Source of the DNA: Palauibacter sp022826685
Lineage (GTDB): Bacteria; Gemmatimonadota; Gemmatimonadetes; Palauibacterales; Palauibacteraceae
Assembly (NCBI RefSeq): GCF_965221685.1
Contig: NZ_OZ244907.1
Strand: one strand, 5' to 3'
Length of the DNA: 64,000 nt
The notes beneath the pieces are model-generated. The model worked only from the letters and a program-made list of their open reading frames with translations. It was not told where the DNA came from and made no database searches. A program made the position numbers and the translations under genes. This document shows, piece by piece, positions 31,662 to 40,398 of the stretch; within the stretch, counting starts at the first letter, position 1; the number at the start of each line of letters is the position of its first letter.

Positions 31662-33385
31662 GGCGGCGGCGGGACGCTCGTGACAGGCGTGCTCGCGTAG
31701 TAGAGGAGCAGGAACACCAGCAGCAGGATGGCGACCCAGATGACGTTGGTGCCCGTGGGCCAGGTGCGCCCCAGCACGCCGGTCGGGCCCATGTAGCGCC
31801 GCGCCGACCCGATCGCGCTGCCGGCCGCGGCCACGGAGCGCGCCGCGACGGCATCCCGCAGCCGCGACGTAACGCCCCCGGCCGCGAGCGCCAGACCTTT
31901 GCCGAAGCGGCGATAGAACCAGTCGGCATCGAGGTTCGTCGAGGGCAGCTCGTGCGGTTCGCGGTCCGACAGCCTGAGCCACACGAAGGCCAGGACGGCG
32001 AAGAAGAGGAGCTGCAGCTGGCTGATCACGTGCGCGGAGGTGAACGGCACGTACGTCACCTCGTACGGCAGGTTCGGATACAGGAACAGGGTCGGGAATG
32101 TTCCGTTGAAGACGCACAGGAAGGCCGCCATCCCCATCGCGATGAGCATGCTCGTGGGCGCCTCCTTCGTGCGGATCCCGGAATCGGGGCCGAAGAAGCC
32201 GTAGAACGGGATCTTGATTCCCGCGTGATGGAGCACGCCGGCCGAGGCGAAGAGGAGGAAGAGCCACACGACGTCGAGGTTCTGCTCCAGCGCGGCCGCC
32301 ATCACCATCGACTTGCTCACGAACCCGCTGAAGAGCGGGAAGGCGGAGATGGAGGCCGCGCCGACGATGCACAGGCCCGCCGTCTTCGGCATGCTCTTGT
32401 AGAGGCCGCCCAGCTCGCTGCACTTCGTCGTCCCCGCGCGATAGAGCAGCGCCCCCGTCGACATGAAGAGGAGCCCCTTGAAGAGCACGTCGTTGAAGGC
32501 GTGGGCCACCGCTCCATTCACGGCCATCTCGGTGCCGATCCCGACGCCGCACACCATGAAGCCGATCTGGTTGATCATGCTGTAGCCGAGCACCCGGCGC
32601 AGATCGTTCTCGATCACGGCGTAGAAGATCGGGAACATCGTCATCACGACGCCGACCCAGATCAGCAGGTCCGTGCCCGCGTACCCTCGCGCGAGGGCGT
32701 AGACGGCGACCTTCGTCGTGAAGGCGCTCAGGAAGACGGCCCCGCTGTACGTAGCCTCCGGATAGGCGTCGGTGAGCCAGTTGTGGAGCAGCGGGAAGGC
32801 CGCCTTGATCCCGATTCCGAGCAGGATCAGCTTCGTGCCCAGCGTCTCCGTCCCCAGGTGGTCGAAGGCGACCGACCCCGTGGCGCGCGCGTGGGCGATG
32901 ATCCCGGCGAGCAGGATGACGCCCGACCCGACCTGGATGATGAGGTAGCGGATGCCCGCCCGGTACGACCGTTCTGTCCCGCGCGCCCACACGAGGAAGA
33001 CGGAACTCAGCGCCAGGAGTTCCCAGAACACGAAGAGCGTGATCAGGTCGCCCGCCCCGACCGCTCCCACCGCGGCACCCGCATAGACCAGCGCCGAGGC
33101 GTCCTCGAGCGCACTTCCCCCGCGCCGGGCGAAGATGAGCCCGATGAAGGCAGCGATGTGGAAGAGCCAGCCGAAGATCCGGCTCAGCCCGTCGATGCGG
33201 ACAAGAGTCAGCTCGTAGGAGAAGATCGAGACCTGCCCGAACTCTCCTTCCCCGAGCGCAAGAAGCGCGGCGAGGCTCGCGATGGGCAGGAGAAGGACCC
33301 AGCCCGTGCGCGCACGACCCCGAAGCAGGGGCACGAAGAGCGCCCCGAGGATCATCACCGCCGCGGGAGGGAGGCTACCGATCAT
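31658..33385 (-). CDS. Antiporter-like membrane subunit (MrpD/NuoN family), third copy
   Basis: A 575-residue membrane protein with about 14 helices of the proton-conducting antiporter family. Signature residues include Glu in FVFWELLALSS (TM5) and Lys in GIGIKAAFPLLHNWL (TM7), plus KGLLFM later. A C-terminal extension of ~90 residues ends in one more helix (VIWVAILLLVFLLLYYAS). It overlaps the small upstream gene by 11 bp. Together with the two genes before it, this makes three antiporter-like subunits in one Mrp-type complex. Confidence 0.9.
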   Translation of the reverse strand: MIGSLPPAAVMILGALFVPLLRGRARTGWVLLLPIASLAALLALGEGEFGQVSIFSYELTLVRIDGLSRIFGWLFHIAAFIGLIFARRGGSALEDASALVYAGAAVGAVGAGDLITLFVFWELLALSSVFLVWARGTERSYRAGIRYLIIQVGSGVILLAGIIAHARATGSVAFDHLGTETLGTKLILLGIGIKAAFPLLHNWLTDAYPEATYSGAVFLSAFTTKVAVYALARGYAGTDLLIWVGVVMTMFPIFYAVIENDLRRVLGYSMINQIGFMVCGVGIGTEMAVNGAVAHAFNDVLFKGLLFMSTGALLYRAGTTKCSELGGLYKSMPKTAGLCIVGAASISAFPLFSGFVSKSMVMAAALEQNLDVVWLFLLFASAGVLHHAGIKIPFYGFFGPDSGIRTKEAPTSMLIAMGMAAFLCVFNGTFPTLFLYPNLPYEVTYVPFTSAHVISQLQLLFFAVLAFVWLRLSDREPHELPSTNLDADWFYRRFGKGLALAAGGVTSRLRDAVAARSVAAAGSAIGSARRYMGPTGVLGRTWPTGTNVIWVAILLLVFLLLYYASTPVTSVPPPP

Positions 33386-33686
33386 AGTAGTCCTCGTCCC
33401 GCATCACGCCCTTACGGAGCAGTTTCGCCGTGTAGACGATCGCCGTATAGGCGAGGAACCCGTAAACGGCGTAGAACTCGGGGAAACCCTCCCAGTTGCG
33501 CTCCGGGTGGCGCAACTCGAAGCCTGTCATTCTGTGGAGGATCGGGTTCGCGATGTCGAGCGCGAAGACGACGGCGCAAACGACGATGAGGATCGCGATC
33601 AGGCGCTTCCAGCGCTTCGGGTCGTCGAAGTAGTGCCTGCCCCGATCCTTCACCTGTTCTCCCATGTCGCGCTTGTCAGAGGCCAT
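33375..33686 (-). CDS. Small conserved-looking membrane protein in the Mrp cluster
   Basis: A 103-residue protein: charged N-terminus (MASDKRDMGEQVKDRGRHYF), one helix (LIAILIVVCAVVFALDIA), a loop with NWEGFPEFYAVYGFLAY, and a second helix, then DEDYYDR at the end. It lies between two antiporter-subunit genes, 3 bp after one and overlapping the next, so it is probably an accessory subunit of the complex. I do not recognise a named family. Confidence 0.7.
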   Translation of the reverse strand: MASDKRDMGEQVKDRGRHYFDDPKRWKRLIAILIVVCAVVFALDIANPILHRMTGFELRHPERNWEGFPEFYAVYGFLAYTAIVYTAKLLRKGVMRDEDYYDR

Positions 33687-33689
33687 GGT

Positions 33690-35156
33690 CTACCCTCCGC
33701 CCAGGGGGACGAGCAGGCGATACACATCGTCCGCGAGGAAGAAGAGGACGATGCAGCCGAGCGCCGTGAACGAGAGCGCCGCGACGCAGAACGCCGGCGC
33801 CTCCTTGAAGCGCGGCGGGTCCGACCCGTCGGCGGGTTTCGAGAAGAACGCCCGGATGGGGATCGGCACGAGGTACGCGATGTTCAGCAGCGAACTGACC
33901 ATGAGGACGGCGACGAACAGCATCTGCCCGGCGTCGAGCGCACCGAGCGCGAGATACCACTTGCTCCAGCTCCCGCCGAGCGGCGGGACGCCGATGACGC
34001 TGAGGGCCCCGATGAGAAACGCCGCCATCGTGATCGGCATCGCGCGGCCCAGCCCGCGCATGTCGCTGATCTCCGTCTTGTGCGCCGCGACGTAGATCGC
34101 GCCGGCGCAGAAGAAGAGAGTGATCTTGCCGAACGCGTGCATCGCGATGTGCATGCTGCCGCCGACCACGCCCCAGGTGTTCGCGAGCGCCGCCCCGAGG
34201 ACGATGTAGGAGAGCTGGCTCACCGTGGAGTAGGCGAGGCGCCGCTTCAGGTTGTCCTGCGCCATGGCGACGAGCGAGCCCGCGATGACGGTGAAGCCGG
34301 CGGCGTACATGAGCCAGACGCTGATCCCCGTCGTGGTCAGCAGATCGAGGCCGAAGATGTAGATGACGACCTTCATGATCGTGAACACGCCAGCCTTCAC
34401 GACCGCGACCGCGTGGAGGAGCGCGCTCACCGGCGTCGGCGCCACCATGGCGGCGGGAAGCCAGCGGTGGACCGGCATGAGGGCGGCCTTCCCCGTCCCG
34501 AAGACGAAGAGCGCGAGCAGGACGAGGAGGACGCCGTCCTCCGCCCGCCCGGCCAGGATGCCCCCGACGCGGAAGTCGAGCGTGCCCGAAAGGACCCACG
34601 TCCACGCGACCGCGAGGAGGAGGAACGCGACGGACGTGGTGACGAGGATCCCCAGATACGTGCGGGCGCCCTTCATCGCCTTCCGCGTCCCGTGGTGCGA
34701 GACGAGCGGGTAGGTCGAGAGCGTCAGGACCTCGTAGAAGAGGAACAGCGTGAGCAGGTTGCCCGCGAGCGCCACGCCCATGGCGGCGCAGATGGAGACC
34801 GCGAAGCAGACGTAGAACCGCGTCTGGTGCGCCTCCCCGTGTCCCCGCATGTAGCCGATCGAGTAGACCGAAGTGACGATCCAGAGCCCGGAAGCCACCA
34901 GGGCGAAGAGCATGCCGAGGGGCTCCAGCCGGAGCACGAGGGAGAGGCCTCCGGGGAGGAGCCGCACCAGCAGGACGCCGGGGGTCGCGCCGGCGAGGAC
35001 GTGCGGCAGCAGCGACGTCACGAACCAGAAGAGCGCGGCGCCGGTCGCGAGCGTCACCGCTTCCCGCACGTTGGGCCACCGGCCGAACAGGGCGATGAGC
35101 ACCGCACCGGCGAGGGGGATGACCAGCGCCAGGTGCAGCGGCACGAATCCGCTCAC
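33690..35156 (-). CDS. Antiporter-like membrane subunit (MrpA/MrpD family), second copy
   Basis: A 488-residue protein, about 14 helices. Glu in FLFYEVLTLST (TM5) and Lys in FGTGKAALMPVHRWLP (TM7) are the conserved ion-path residues; MVAPTPVSALLHAVAVVKAG is a typical MrpA/NuoL signature. It lacks the C-terminal MrpA domain, which is supplied by the separate DUF4040/MbhE-like gene at 37415. GTG start at 35156 overlaps the mrpD stop (GTGA); the upstream extension is shadow. Confidence 0.92.
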   Translation of the reverse strand: MSGFVPLHLALVIPLAGAVLIALFGRWPNVREAVTLATGAALFWFVTSLLPHVLAGATPGVLLVRLLPGGLSLVLRLEPLGMLFALVASGLWIVTSVYSIGYMRGHGEAHQTRFYVCFAVSICAAMGVALAGNLLTLFLFYEVLTLSTYPLVSHHGTRKAMKGARTYLGILVTTSVAFLLLAVAWTWVLSGTLDFRVGGILAGRAEDGVLLVLLALFVFGTGKAALMPVHRWLPAAMVAPTPVSALLHAVAVVKAGVFTIMKVVIYIFGLDLLTTTGISVWLMYAAGFTVIAGSLVAMAQDNLKRRLAYSTVSQLSYIVLGAALANTWGVVGGSMHIAMHAFGKITLFFCAGAIYVAAHKTEISDMRGLGRAMPITMAAFLIGALSVIGVPPLGGSWSKWYLALGALDAGQMLFVAVLMVSSLLNIAYLVPIPIRAFFSKPADGSDPPRFKEAPAFCVAALSFTALGCIVLFFLADDVYRLLVPLGGG

Positions 35157-36643
35157 TGGAGCCCCCGCAGCACGGCCTCGGCCGCCTGCTCCGCCACGCC
35201 TGCCGAGTAATGGGTGTAGATGCCGAAGAACACCGTCGCCCCGAGCAGCACCCAGGTCGGAACGAGCATGGCGAGCGGCGCCTCGCGCGCCTCGCGGGCC
35301 CGCGCGCTCGGTTCGTGGAAGAAGGCCGTCTCGACCACGCGCCACACGTAGACGAGCGCGAGGAGCGAACTGAGGAGCAGGAGGACGGCGACGACGAGGC
35401 TGTTCTGTTCCAGCGCGGCCTGGATCAGGTACCACTTGCTGATGAAGCCGGCCGTCGCGGGCACCCCGATGAGGCCGAGACCCCCGAGGGCCCACGCGGC
35501 CATCGTCCACGGCATCGCGCGCCCGATCCCGGCCATTTCATCGAGGTCGACCGAGTGCAGCCGCAGCATCACGCACCCCATCGCCATGAAGAGCCCGCCC
35601 TTGATGAGCGCGTGGTTGAACAGATGGACGATGCCGCCCGTGAGCCCCGTCGCGGTCGCGAAGCTGATGCCGAGCACCATGTAGCCGATCTGCGCGACCG
35701 AGGAGTAGGCGAGCATGCGTTTCACGTTGCGCTGGAAGATCGCCACCGTGGAGGCGACGAAGATCCCGGCCAGAGCCAGCGGCATGAGCGCGCGTCCGAG
35801 TCCGAGTTGTTCGAACGAGAACTCGAGGCCGAACACGCTGAACATGAAGCGCAGCAGGATGTAGACGGAGACCTTCGTGGCCGTGGCCGCGATGAAGGCG
35901 CTCACCACCGATGGCGCGTACGCGTAGGCGTTCGGGAGCCAGACGTGGAGCGGGAAAAGCGCCATCTTGAGCGCGATCCCGACGGTGAGGAAGCCGAAGG
36001 CGACGAGGGCGGTCCGCACGCCTTCCACGGCGGGAAGCCGCTCCGCCATGTCCGCCATGTTCAGCGTCCCCGTCATCTGGTACATGAGGCCGATGCCGAT
36101 GAGGATGAACGTGGCCCCGATCGTGCCCATCACCAGGTACTGGAACGCCGCGGGCAACGCCTGCCGGCGACCCCCGAGGGCGATGAGTGCGTAGGACGAA
36201 AGCGCCGAGACCTCGAGGAAGACGAAGACGTTGAACAGGTCCCCGGTGATCGCGATGCCGAGCAGCCCCGTGACGCAGAGGAGATAGAGGGTGCAGAAGA
36301 GATAATGCCGGCTGGCCGGAATCTCGTCGGTGAGGCTGCGCGGCGCGTAGGTCAGGACGAGGGCGGCGATCCCGGACACGAAGAGGAGGACGAAGGCGGC
36401 GAGCGCGTCGACTCTGTACTCGATCCCCCACGGTGCCGCCCAGCCTCCCAGCTCGTAGCTGATGACGCCCGCCTCGAGCACGTCGCCGAGGAGGAAGACG
36501 GAGACCAGGAAGGTGAGCCAGCACACGCCCGTCGCGAACGGGAGAACCAGCGAGCGGCGCCGCAGGATGATGCAGAGCGGCGCCGCGAGAAGCGGGATGA
36601 CGACCTGCAGGACCGGCAACTGCGCCTGGAGCGCCTGGCTCAT
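35153..36643 (-). CDS. mrpD: Na+/H+ antiporter subunit D
   Basis: A 496-residue MrpD protein with 14 helices. Glu in FVFLEVSALSSYAL and Lys in IALKMALFPLHVWLPNAY are the conserved proton-path residues; TATKVSVYILLRFMF follows. It is translationally coupled to mrpC upstream (overlap 4 bp) and to the second antiporter subunit downstream. Part of a complex exchanging Na+ or K+ for protons across the inner membrane. Confidence 0.95.
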   Translation of the reverse strand: MSQALQAQLPVLQVVIPLLAAPLCIILRRRSLVLPFATGVCWLTFLVSVFLLGDVLEAGVISYELGGWAAPWGIEYRVDALAAFVLLFVSGIAALVLTYAPRSLTDEIPASRHYLFCTLYLLCVTGLLGIAITGDLFNVFVFLEVSALSSYALIALGGRRQALPAAFQYLVMGTIGATFILIGIGLMYQMTGTLNMADMAERLPAVEGVRTALVAFGFLTVGIALKMALFPLHVWLPNAYAYAPSVVSAFIAATATKVSVYILLRFMFSVFGLEFSFEQLGLGRALMPLALAGIFVASTVAIFQRNVKRMLAYSSVAQIGYMVLGISFATATGLTGGIVHLFNHALIKGGLFMAMGCVMLRLHSVDLDEMAGIGRAMPWTMAAWALGGLGLIGVPATAGFISKWYLIQAALEQNSLVVAVLLLLSSLLALVYVWRVVETAFFHEPSARAREAREAPLAMLVPTWVLLGATVFFGIYTHYSAGVAEQAAEAVLRGLQ

Positions 36644-36999
36644 CGAGCCTCGTCCTGCGCGTAGATTTCATCCTCCTCGATCGTCTCGTACGCCTCGCGG
36701 ATGCGCACGACGAGCGAAAGGGCGACGGAGGTCGTGGCGACGCCCACGACGATCGCCGTCAGGATGAGGACGCTCGGGAGCGGGTTGCTGTAGACTTCGA
36801 ACCCCTCGTCGACGATCGGCGCCGTTCCCCCGCTCACCTTCCCGACCGTGATGTAGAAGAGGAAGACGGAACTCTGGAAGATGTTGAGTCCGATGACCTT
36901 CTTGATGAGGTTGCCGCGCGAGATGACGATGTAGAACCCCATCATCATCAGGAAGATGACGACCCAGTAGTTGTAGAGGCCGAGGACGGTTTCGGTCAT
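36640..36999 (-). CDS. mrpC: Na+/H+ antiporter subunit C (NuoK-like)
   Basis: A 119-residue protein with three helices in the NuoK/MrpC pattern: LYNYWVVIFLMMMGFYIVIS, KKVIGLNIFQSSVFLFYI with the conserved polar residues, and NPLPSVLILTAIVVGVATTSVALSLVVRI. The acidic C-terminus is cytoplasmic. Overlaps mrpB and mrpD by 4 bp each. Confidence 0.95.
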   Translation of the reverse strand: MTETVLGLYNYWVVIFLMMMGFYIVISRGNLIKKVIGLNIFQSSVFLFYITVGKVSGGTAPIVDEGFEVYSNPLPSVLILTAIVVGVATTSVALSLVVRIREAYETIEEDEIYAQDEAR

Positions 37000-37418
37000 G
37001 CGCGCCCCCGCCCGGCGAAGGTCGAGTAGATCGCGATCATCACCGCCGCGACGGTCATCCCGACGCCCAGTTCGACGACGAGGATCCCGTAGTGCTGTCC
37101 CGTCGACGGGTGCGCGGGGTTCAGGGCATCGTAGTCGAGGAAGTTCCCGCCCATGAGCATCGCCGCGACTCCGGTGCCCGCGTAGACGAGCACGCCGGTC
37201 GCGATGACGAGTTCGATCATGCGGGCCGGGGCGACGCGGCGCACCGCGGTGAGCCCGAAGATGAGCCCGTAGAGCACGAAGCCGGCCGCGAAGATCACGC
37301 CCGCCTGGAATCCGCCGCCGGGACCGTAGTCGCCGTGGAACTGCACGTAGAGCGCGAAGAGCAGGACGTACGGCAGCAGGAGTTTGCTGACGACGCGCAG
37401 GATCGTGTGGTCCGTCAT
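36996..37418 (-). CDS. mrpB: Na+/H+ antiporter subunit B (MnhB family)
   Basis: A 140-residue protein with four helices. Typical MnhB segments: LLLPYVLLFALYVQFHGDYGPGGGFQAGVI and GILVVELGVGMTVAAVM. ATG at 37418 overlaps the MbhE-like gene stop (ATGA); the long upstream frame is shadow. Partner of mrpC in the same transcript. Confidence 0.95.
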   Translation of the reverse strand: MTDHTILRVVSKLLLPYVLLFALYVQFHGDYGPGGGFQAGVIFAAGFVLYGLIFGLTAVRRVAPARMIELVIATGVLVYAGTGVAAMLMGGNFLDYDALNPAHPSTGQHYGILVVELGVGMTVAAVMIAIYSTFAGRGRA

Positions 37419-37915
37419 CCCGCGTCCTCCTCCCCCCTGCCCGTGGGCCGGCGTTTGCGGCTCCCTCGCAGGAGAACCAGCACGGCGACCCCGGCGGTGA
37501 AGATCACGACGGTCTCGCCCAGTGTGTCGTAGCCCCGGTAGCTCGCGAGCACCGCCGTGACCACGTTCGGCACGTGGATGTCGTGCTCGGTGCGCTCGAC
37601 GTAGGACGGGTGCGGGTAGTTGCTGGCCGGAGCCTCCGGGTCGCCGAAGTGCGGCATATCCAGCGTCCCATAGACGAGCGCCGCCCCGGTGACGGCGACG
37701 ATGACCAGCGGGAGCGCGGGCCGTCGAACCGGGACCTTCGCCTTGCGCGTCGTCAGCGCGAGCGTCGCGAGCGCGAGGATGGTCGAGATCCCGGCCCCGA
37801 CCGAGGCCTCCGTGAAGGCGACATCGGGAGCATCGAGCAGGAGCATCCACGAGGCGCCGAGGAAGCTGAAGATCCCCATCAGCATCACGGCGGCGAACAG
37901 GCCGCGCATGCGCAC
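37415..37915 (-). CDS. MrpA C-terminal-domain-like subunit (DUF4040 + MbhE-like)
   Basis: At least 166 residues. The first part is the DUF4040/MbhD segment (FSFLGASWMLLLDAPDVAFTEASVGAG), followed by an MbhE-like part with a periplasmic loop and a final helix (GETVVIFTAGVAVLVLL). In most Mrp complexes this is the tail of MrpA; here it is free-standing, as in Mbh-type complexes. The GTG at 37915 would cut the first membrane helix. In-frame residues before it (VQIVTALLLTLLCATAVAVV) look like that helix, and an AGGAGG site precedes an ATC codon at 37993-37991, which may be the true start (192 residues). Confidence 0.88.
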   Translation of the reverse strand: MRMRGLFAAVMLMGIFSFLGASWMLLLDAPDVAFTEASVGAGISTILALATLALTTRKAKVPVRRPALPLVIVAVTGAALVYGTLDMPHFGDPEAPASNYPHPSYVERTEHDIHVPNVVTAVLASYRGYDTLGETVVIFTAGVAVLVLLRGSRKRRPTGRGEEDAG

Positions 37916-37980
37916 GACCGCGACCGCCGTCGCACACAGAAGCGTGAGCAGGAGCGCCGTGACGATCTGGACCTCGAGGG

Positions 37981-38304
37981 CTACGAACTCGATGTCGCCT
38001 CCTCCGTCTCATCGACGTCCGGCCGGAGCCCGGTTTCGAGCGCCGCGTTGGCGAGGGCGTGGGTGGCCGTGGGGCTCGTGATCCAGAGCAGGACGAGGAT
38101 CGCGACGAGCTTCACCGTCACGGTCCATTCGGGCGAGAGGAACATCAGCCCGGTCAGAATCAGCCCCGCCCCCAGCGTGTCCGTGATCCCCGCGCCGTGG
38201 ATGCGAGAGAAGAAATCGGGCAGGCGGACGATGCCGATCCCGCCGATGACCGCGAAGATCGCGCCGGCGATCACGAGTACCGAACTCACGATCTCGAGGA
38301 TCAT
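37981..38304 (-). CDS. mrpG: Na+/H+ antiporter subunit G
   Basis: A 107-residue protein, three helices; IGIVRLPDFFSRIHGAGITDTLGAGLIL is the family signature. The C-terminus is acidic (DVDETEEATSSS). ATG start overlaps the mrpF stop. Essential small subunit of the Mrp complex. Confidence 0.95.
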   Translation of the reverse strand: MILEIVSSVLVIAGAIFAVIGGIGIVRLPDFFSRIHGAGITDTLGAGLILTGLMFLSPEWTVTVKLVAILVLLWITSPTATHALANAALETGLRPDVDETEEATSSS

Positions 38305-38582
38305 GACGTCCTCTCGCGGTCCGGGTCCGCGAAGTTCCCGTACTTCGAAAACCTCAGCACCGCGATGACGCCGATGAAGTTGATGAGGGCGTACAGGAGC
38401 CCGACATCGAGAAAGTGCGGCCGGCCCGTCACGAACCCGATCGCGGCGATCAGGAGGACGGTTTTCGTGCCGAACATGTTCAGCGCGAGAATGCGGTCGA
38501 AGACCGTCGGTCCCTTCCCCGCCCGCACGAGCGCGAGTCCCATCGTGACGATGATCGCGGCGACCGCGGCGGCGAGGATCAT
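38301..38582 (-). CDS. mrpF: Na+/H+ antiporter subunit F
   Basis: A 93-residue protein with three helices and the MrpF/PhaF motif ALVRAGKGPTVFDRILALNMFGTK. ATG start overlaps mrpE by 4 bp. Confidence 0.94.
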   Translation of the reverse strand: MILAAAVAAIIVTMGLALVRAGKGPTVFDRILALNMFGTKTVLLIAAIGFVTGRPHFLDVGLLYALINFIGVIAVLRFSKYGNFADPDRERTS

Positions 38583-39148
38583 CCGCGTCCCTCGACCCGC
38601 GCGACCCGCCGGTCCATCTCGCCCGTGAGGACGCCGGCGGCCGCCTCCTCCGTCAGGGCGTGGATCGTGATGTGGTCGCCCTCCGTGTCGATCGTCACGG
38701 TGCCGGGAGTGAGCGTGATGGAGTTCGCGTATATGACCCGGCCGACGTCCGTGCGCTGTCCCGCCCGCACGCGGATCACGCGCGGACGGATCGGCAGACT
38801 CGGCCTGAGGATGCGCAAGGCGACATCGACGTTCGCCTTCACGATCTCGACGACGAGCCAGGGCAGGTAGCGGACGAGCCCCGCCGGGAGCTGGACCGGC
38901 AGACCCTCGTCGTCGACGATCCGCATGCGGAGCGAAATGAAGACGACGAGCGCGACCGACACGGCGCCGAGGCCCAGAAGCAGCGGCTTGTCGAAGTACC
39001 CCGACAGGAGGAGCCAGACGGCCGCCAGGATGGCGACGAGACCGGCGGCGTACGTCACAGGTTTCGCGTGGCGGGTCGAGCGGCTTGCGGCATGTTGGCG
39101 CCCGGACGTTGAGTTAGAGGTTGTCGGCCCGTGTGTACGATCGACCAC
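38579..39148 (-). CDS. mrpE: Na+/H+ antiporter subunit E
   Basis: A 189-residue protein: about 28 polar residues, then two helices (YAAGLVAILAAVWLLLSGYF, LLLGLGAVSVALVVFISL), then the MrpE core LVVEIVKANVDVALRILRP and SITLTPGTVTID. The first gene of the operon; GTG start at 39148 is the far end of the frame and an internal start around residue 30 is possible. A 73-bp gap separates it from lptE on the same strand. Confidence 0.92.
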   Translation of the reverse strand: MVDRTHGPTTSNSTSGRQHAASRSTRHAKPVTYAAGLVAILAAVWLLLSGYFDKPLLLGLGAVSVALVVFISLRMRIVDDEGLPVQLPAGLVRYLPWLVVEIVKANVDVALRILRPSLPIRPRVIRVRAGQRTDVGRVIYANSITLTPGTVTIDTEGDHITIHALTEEAAAGVLTGEMDRRVARVEGRG

Positions 39149-39221
39149 AGAATGGCGAACCCGTCGCGCGGGCGCGAGAGGGTCCCCGCGCGACCGATCC
39201 CGGCGGTCGACGCCGGTCAGT

Positions 39222-39746
39222 CTACCACTGCGATTGCGCCCCGTCGACGATCTGCTGGACGAGGTTCTCGAGGGCGACGATCAGGGCCTGGTCTTCGGTT
39301 TCGTTTCCGGGTTCGTACTCTCCGGTCCCGGTCAGGCTCTGATTTCCCCAGATGATGAGGTTCTCCGCCACATCCAGGATCTCCACGGAGACGCTGACGG
39401 TCACGCGACGCTGGAAGACGTCCGCGCCGACCCCGCCGACGGCGTCGAAGTTGACCGCCTCATCGTTGTAGCGCCGGATCTGCGCCGTGATGACGGCGTC
39501 CGCTTCCTCCTCGGACGAGAGCCGCAGCCCCAGCCGCTGGCGCGCCGCGGTGAGGAGTTCGTCCATCAGGGACTCCGCGATGCCGAACTGGGTGCTCTCG
39601 TTTTCGATCGGGGCGACCCAGACGGTGCGCATGTGGCTGGGCAGCCCGCCGCCGCCGGAGAAGCTGTAGCACCCCGCCAGCAGCGTGAGCATCGCGATCG
39701 CGGCCATCGCTCCGGAGCGGAATCGGCAAGACATAGTTTTCCTCAT
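39222..39746 (-). CDS. lptE: LptE-like LPS-assembly lipoprotein
   Basis: A 174-residue outer-membrane lipoprotein: signal peptide with lipobox LLAGC, then YSFSGGGGLPSHMRTVWVAPIENES, the family's early beta-strand, and SEEEADAVITAQIRRYNDEAV. LptE plugs the LptD barrel that delivers LPS to the cell surface. ATG at 39746 lies inside the open frame of the upstream lipoprotein gene. Confidence 0.87.
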   Translation of the reverse strand: MRKTMSCRFRSGAMAAIAMLTLLAGCYSFSGGGGLPSHMRTVWVAPIENESTQFGIAESLMDELLTAARQRLGLRLSSEEEADAVITAQIRRYNDEAVNFDAVGGVGADVFQRRVTVSVSVEILDVAENLIIWGNQSLTGTGEYEPGNETEDQALIVALENLVQQIVDGAQSQW

Positions 39747-40398
39747 CGTATGGCTGTGATTGAGCCGTCGCGCTCAGTAACTCCCAACGTACACCGCTCG
39801 AGTCCACGATGTCCCGGTACCGGGCTTCCCGGGGCCAGCGGGGATCGCTCCCCCACTCGAGTTCGATCCATCGCTCGCGACGGCCCGCCCGCCGCTCATC
39901 GAGCCGCGTGAGCCGTCCGCCCTCAAGATAATAGCTTCGCGTCGCACCTCCCTCGACCGGGAACTCGAGGACGCGGAGGCCGCGGAGCTCGGACGCCCGA
40001 GCGGGGGGCAGGTCGCCGGGCCGAAACACGCCCGCCATGGCGTAGAGGAAGACCGTCGGGGGCAGTTCGACGCCCTCGAGGTCGCCGGACGTGGCGAGCA
40101 CGCCGTCGACGAGCGTTGCCTGGAGACTTCCCTCTCCCGTCGAGAAGAGGTCGAGGCGGAAGCGGTCGGGCGGGTTCACGCGGGCGGCGCCATCGCCGCG
40201 GAAGCTCCCGCTCTGGCCGGCGTATTCCCACCGGAAGATGACGTGCATCGGCTGCTCCGTACCCGAGCTTGCGCGCGCCCGCCGGGCGACCTCTGACGCA
40301 TCGGGCAGTGGGGCCCCGCGCTCGAAACCGCCGCCGCAGGCGGTGAGCGGCAGCAGGAGGAACGGCCAGAAGGCGCGGCGCGCCGAAGCATGGTTCAC
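39460..40398 (-). CDS. DUF4292-like outer-membrane lipoprotein (3' end unclear)
   Basis: The reliable part is residues 1-~215: lipobox LPLTAC, then a LolA/LolB-like fold segment (MHVIFRWEYAGQSGSFRGDGAARVNPPDRFRLDLFS) and a final RYRDIVDSSGVRWEL. After that the frame has no stop and continues 286 bp through lptE as Arg/His-rich sequence with no family character. Either the genes truly overlap or the normal stop near 39760 was lost by a mutation or small indel. GTG start at 40398 overlaps the thioesterase stop (GTGA). Likely role: a LolB-like lipoprotein carrier or envelope protein. Confidence 0.7.
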   Translation of the reverse strand: MNHASARRAFWPFLLLPLTACGGGFERGAPLPDASEVARRARASSGTEQPMHVIFRWEYAGQSGSFRGDGAARVNPPDRFRLDLFSTGEGSLQATLVDGVLATSGDLEGVELPPTVFLYAMAGVFRPGDLPPARASELRGLRVLEFPVEGGATRSYYLEGGRLTRLDERRAGRRERWIELEWGSDPRWPREARYRDIVDSSGVRWELLSATAQSQPYDEENYVLPIPLRSDGRDRDAHAAGGVLQLLRRRRAAQPHAHRLGRPDRKREHPVRHRGVPDGRTPHRGAPAAGAAALVRGGSGRRHHGADPALQR

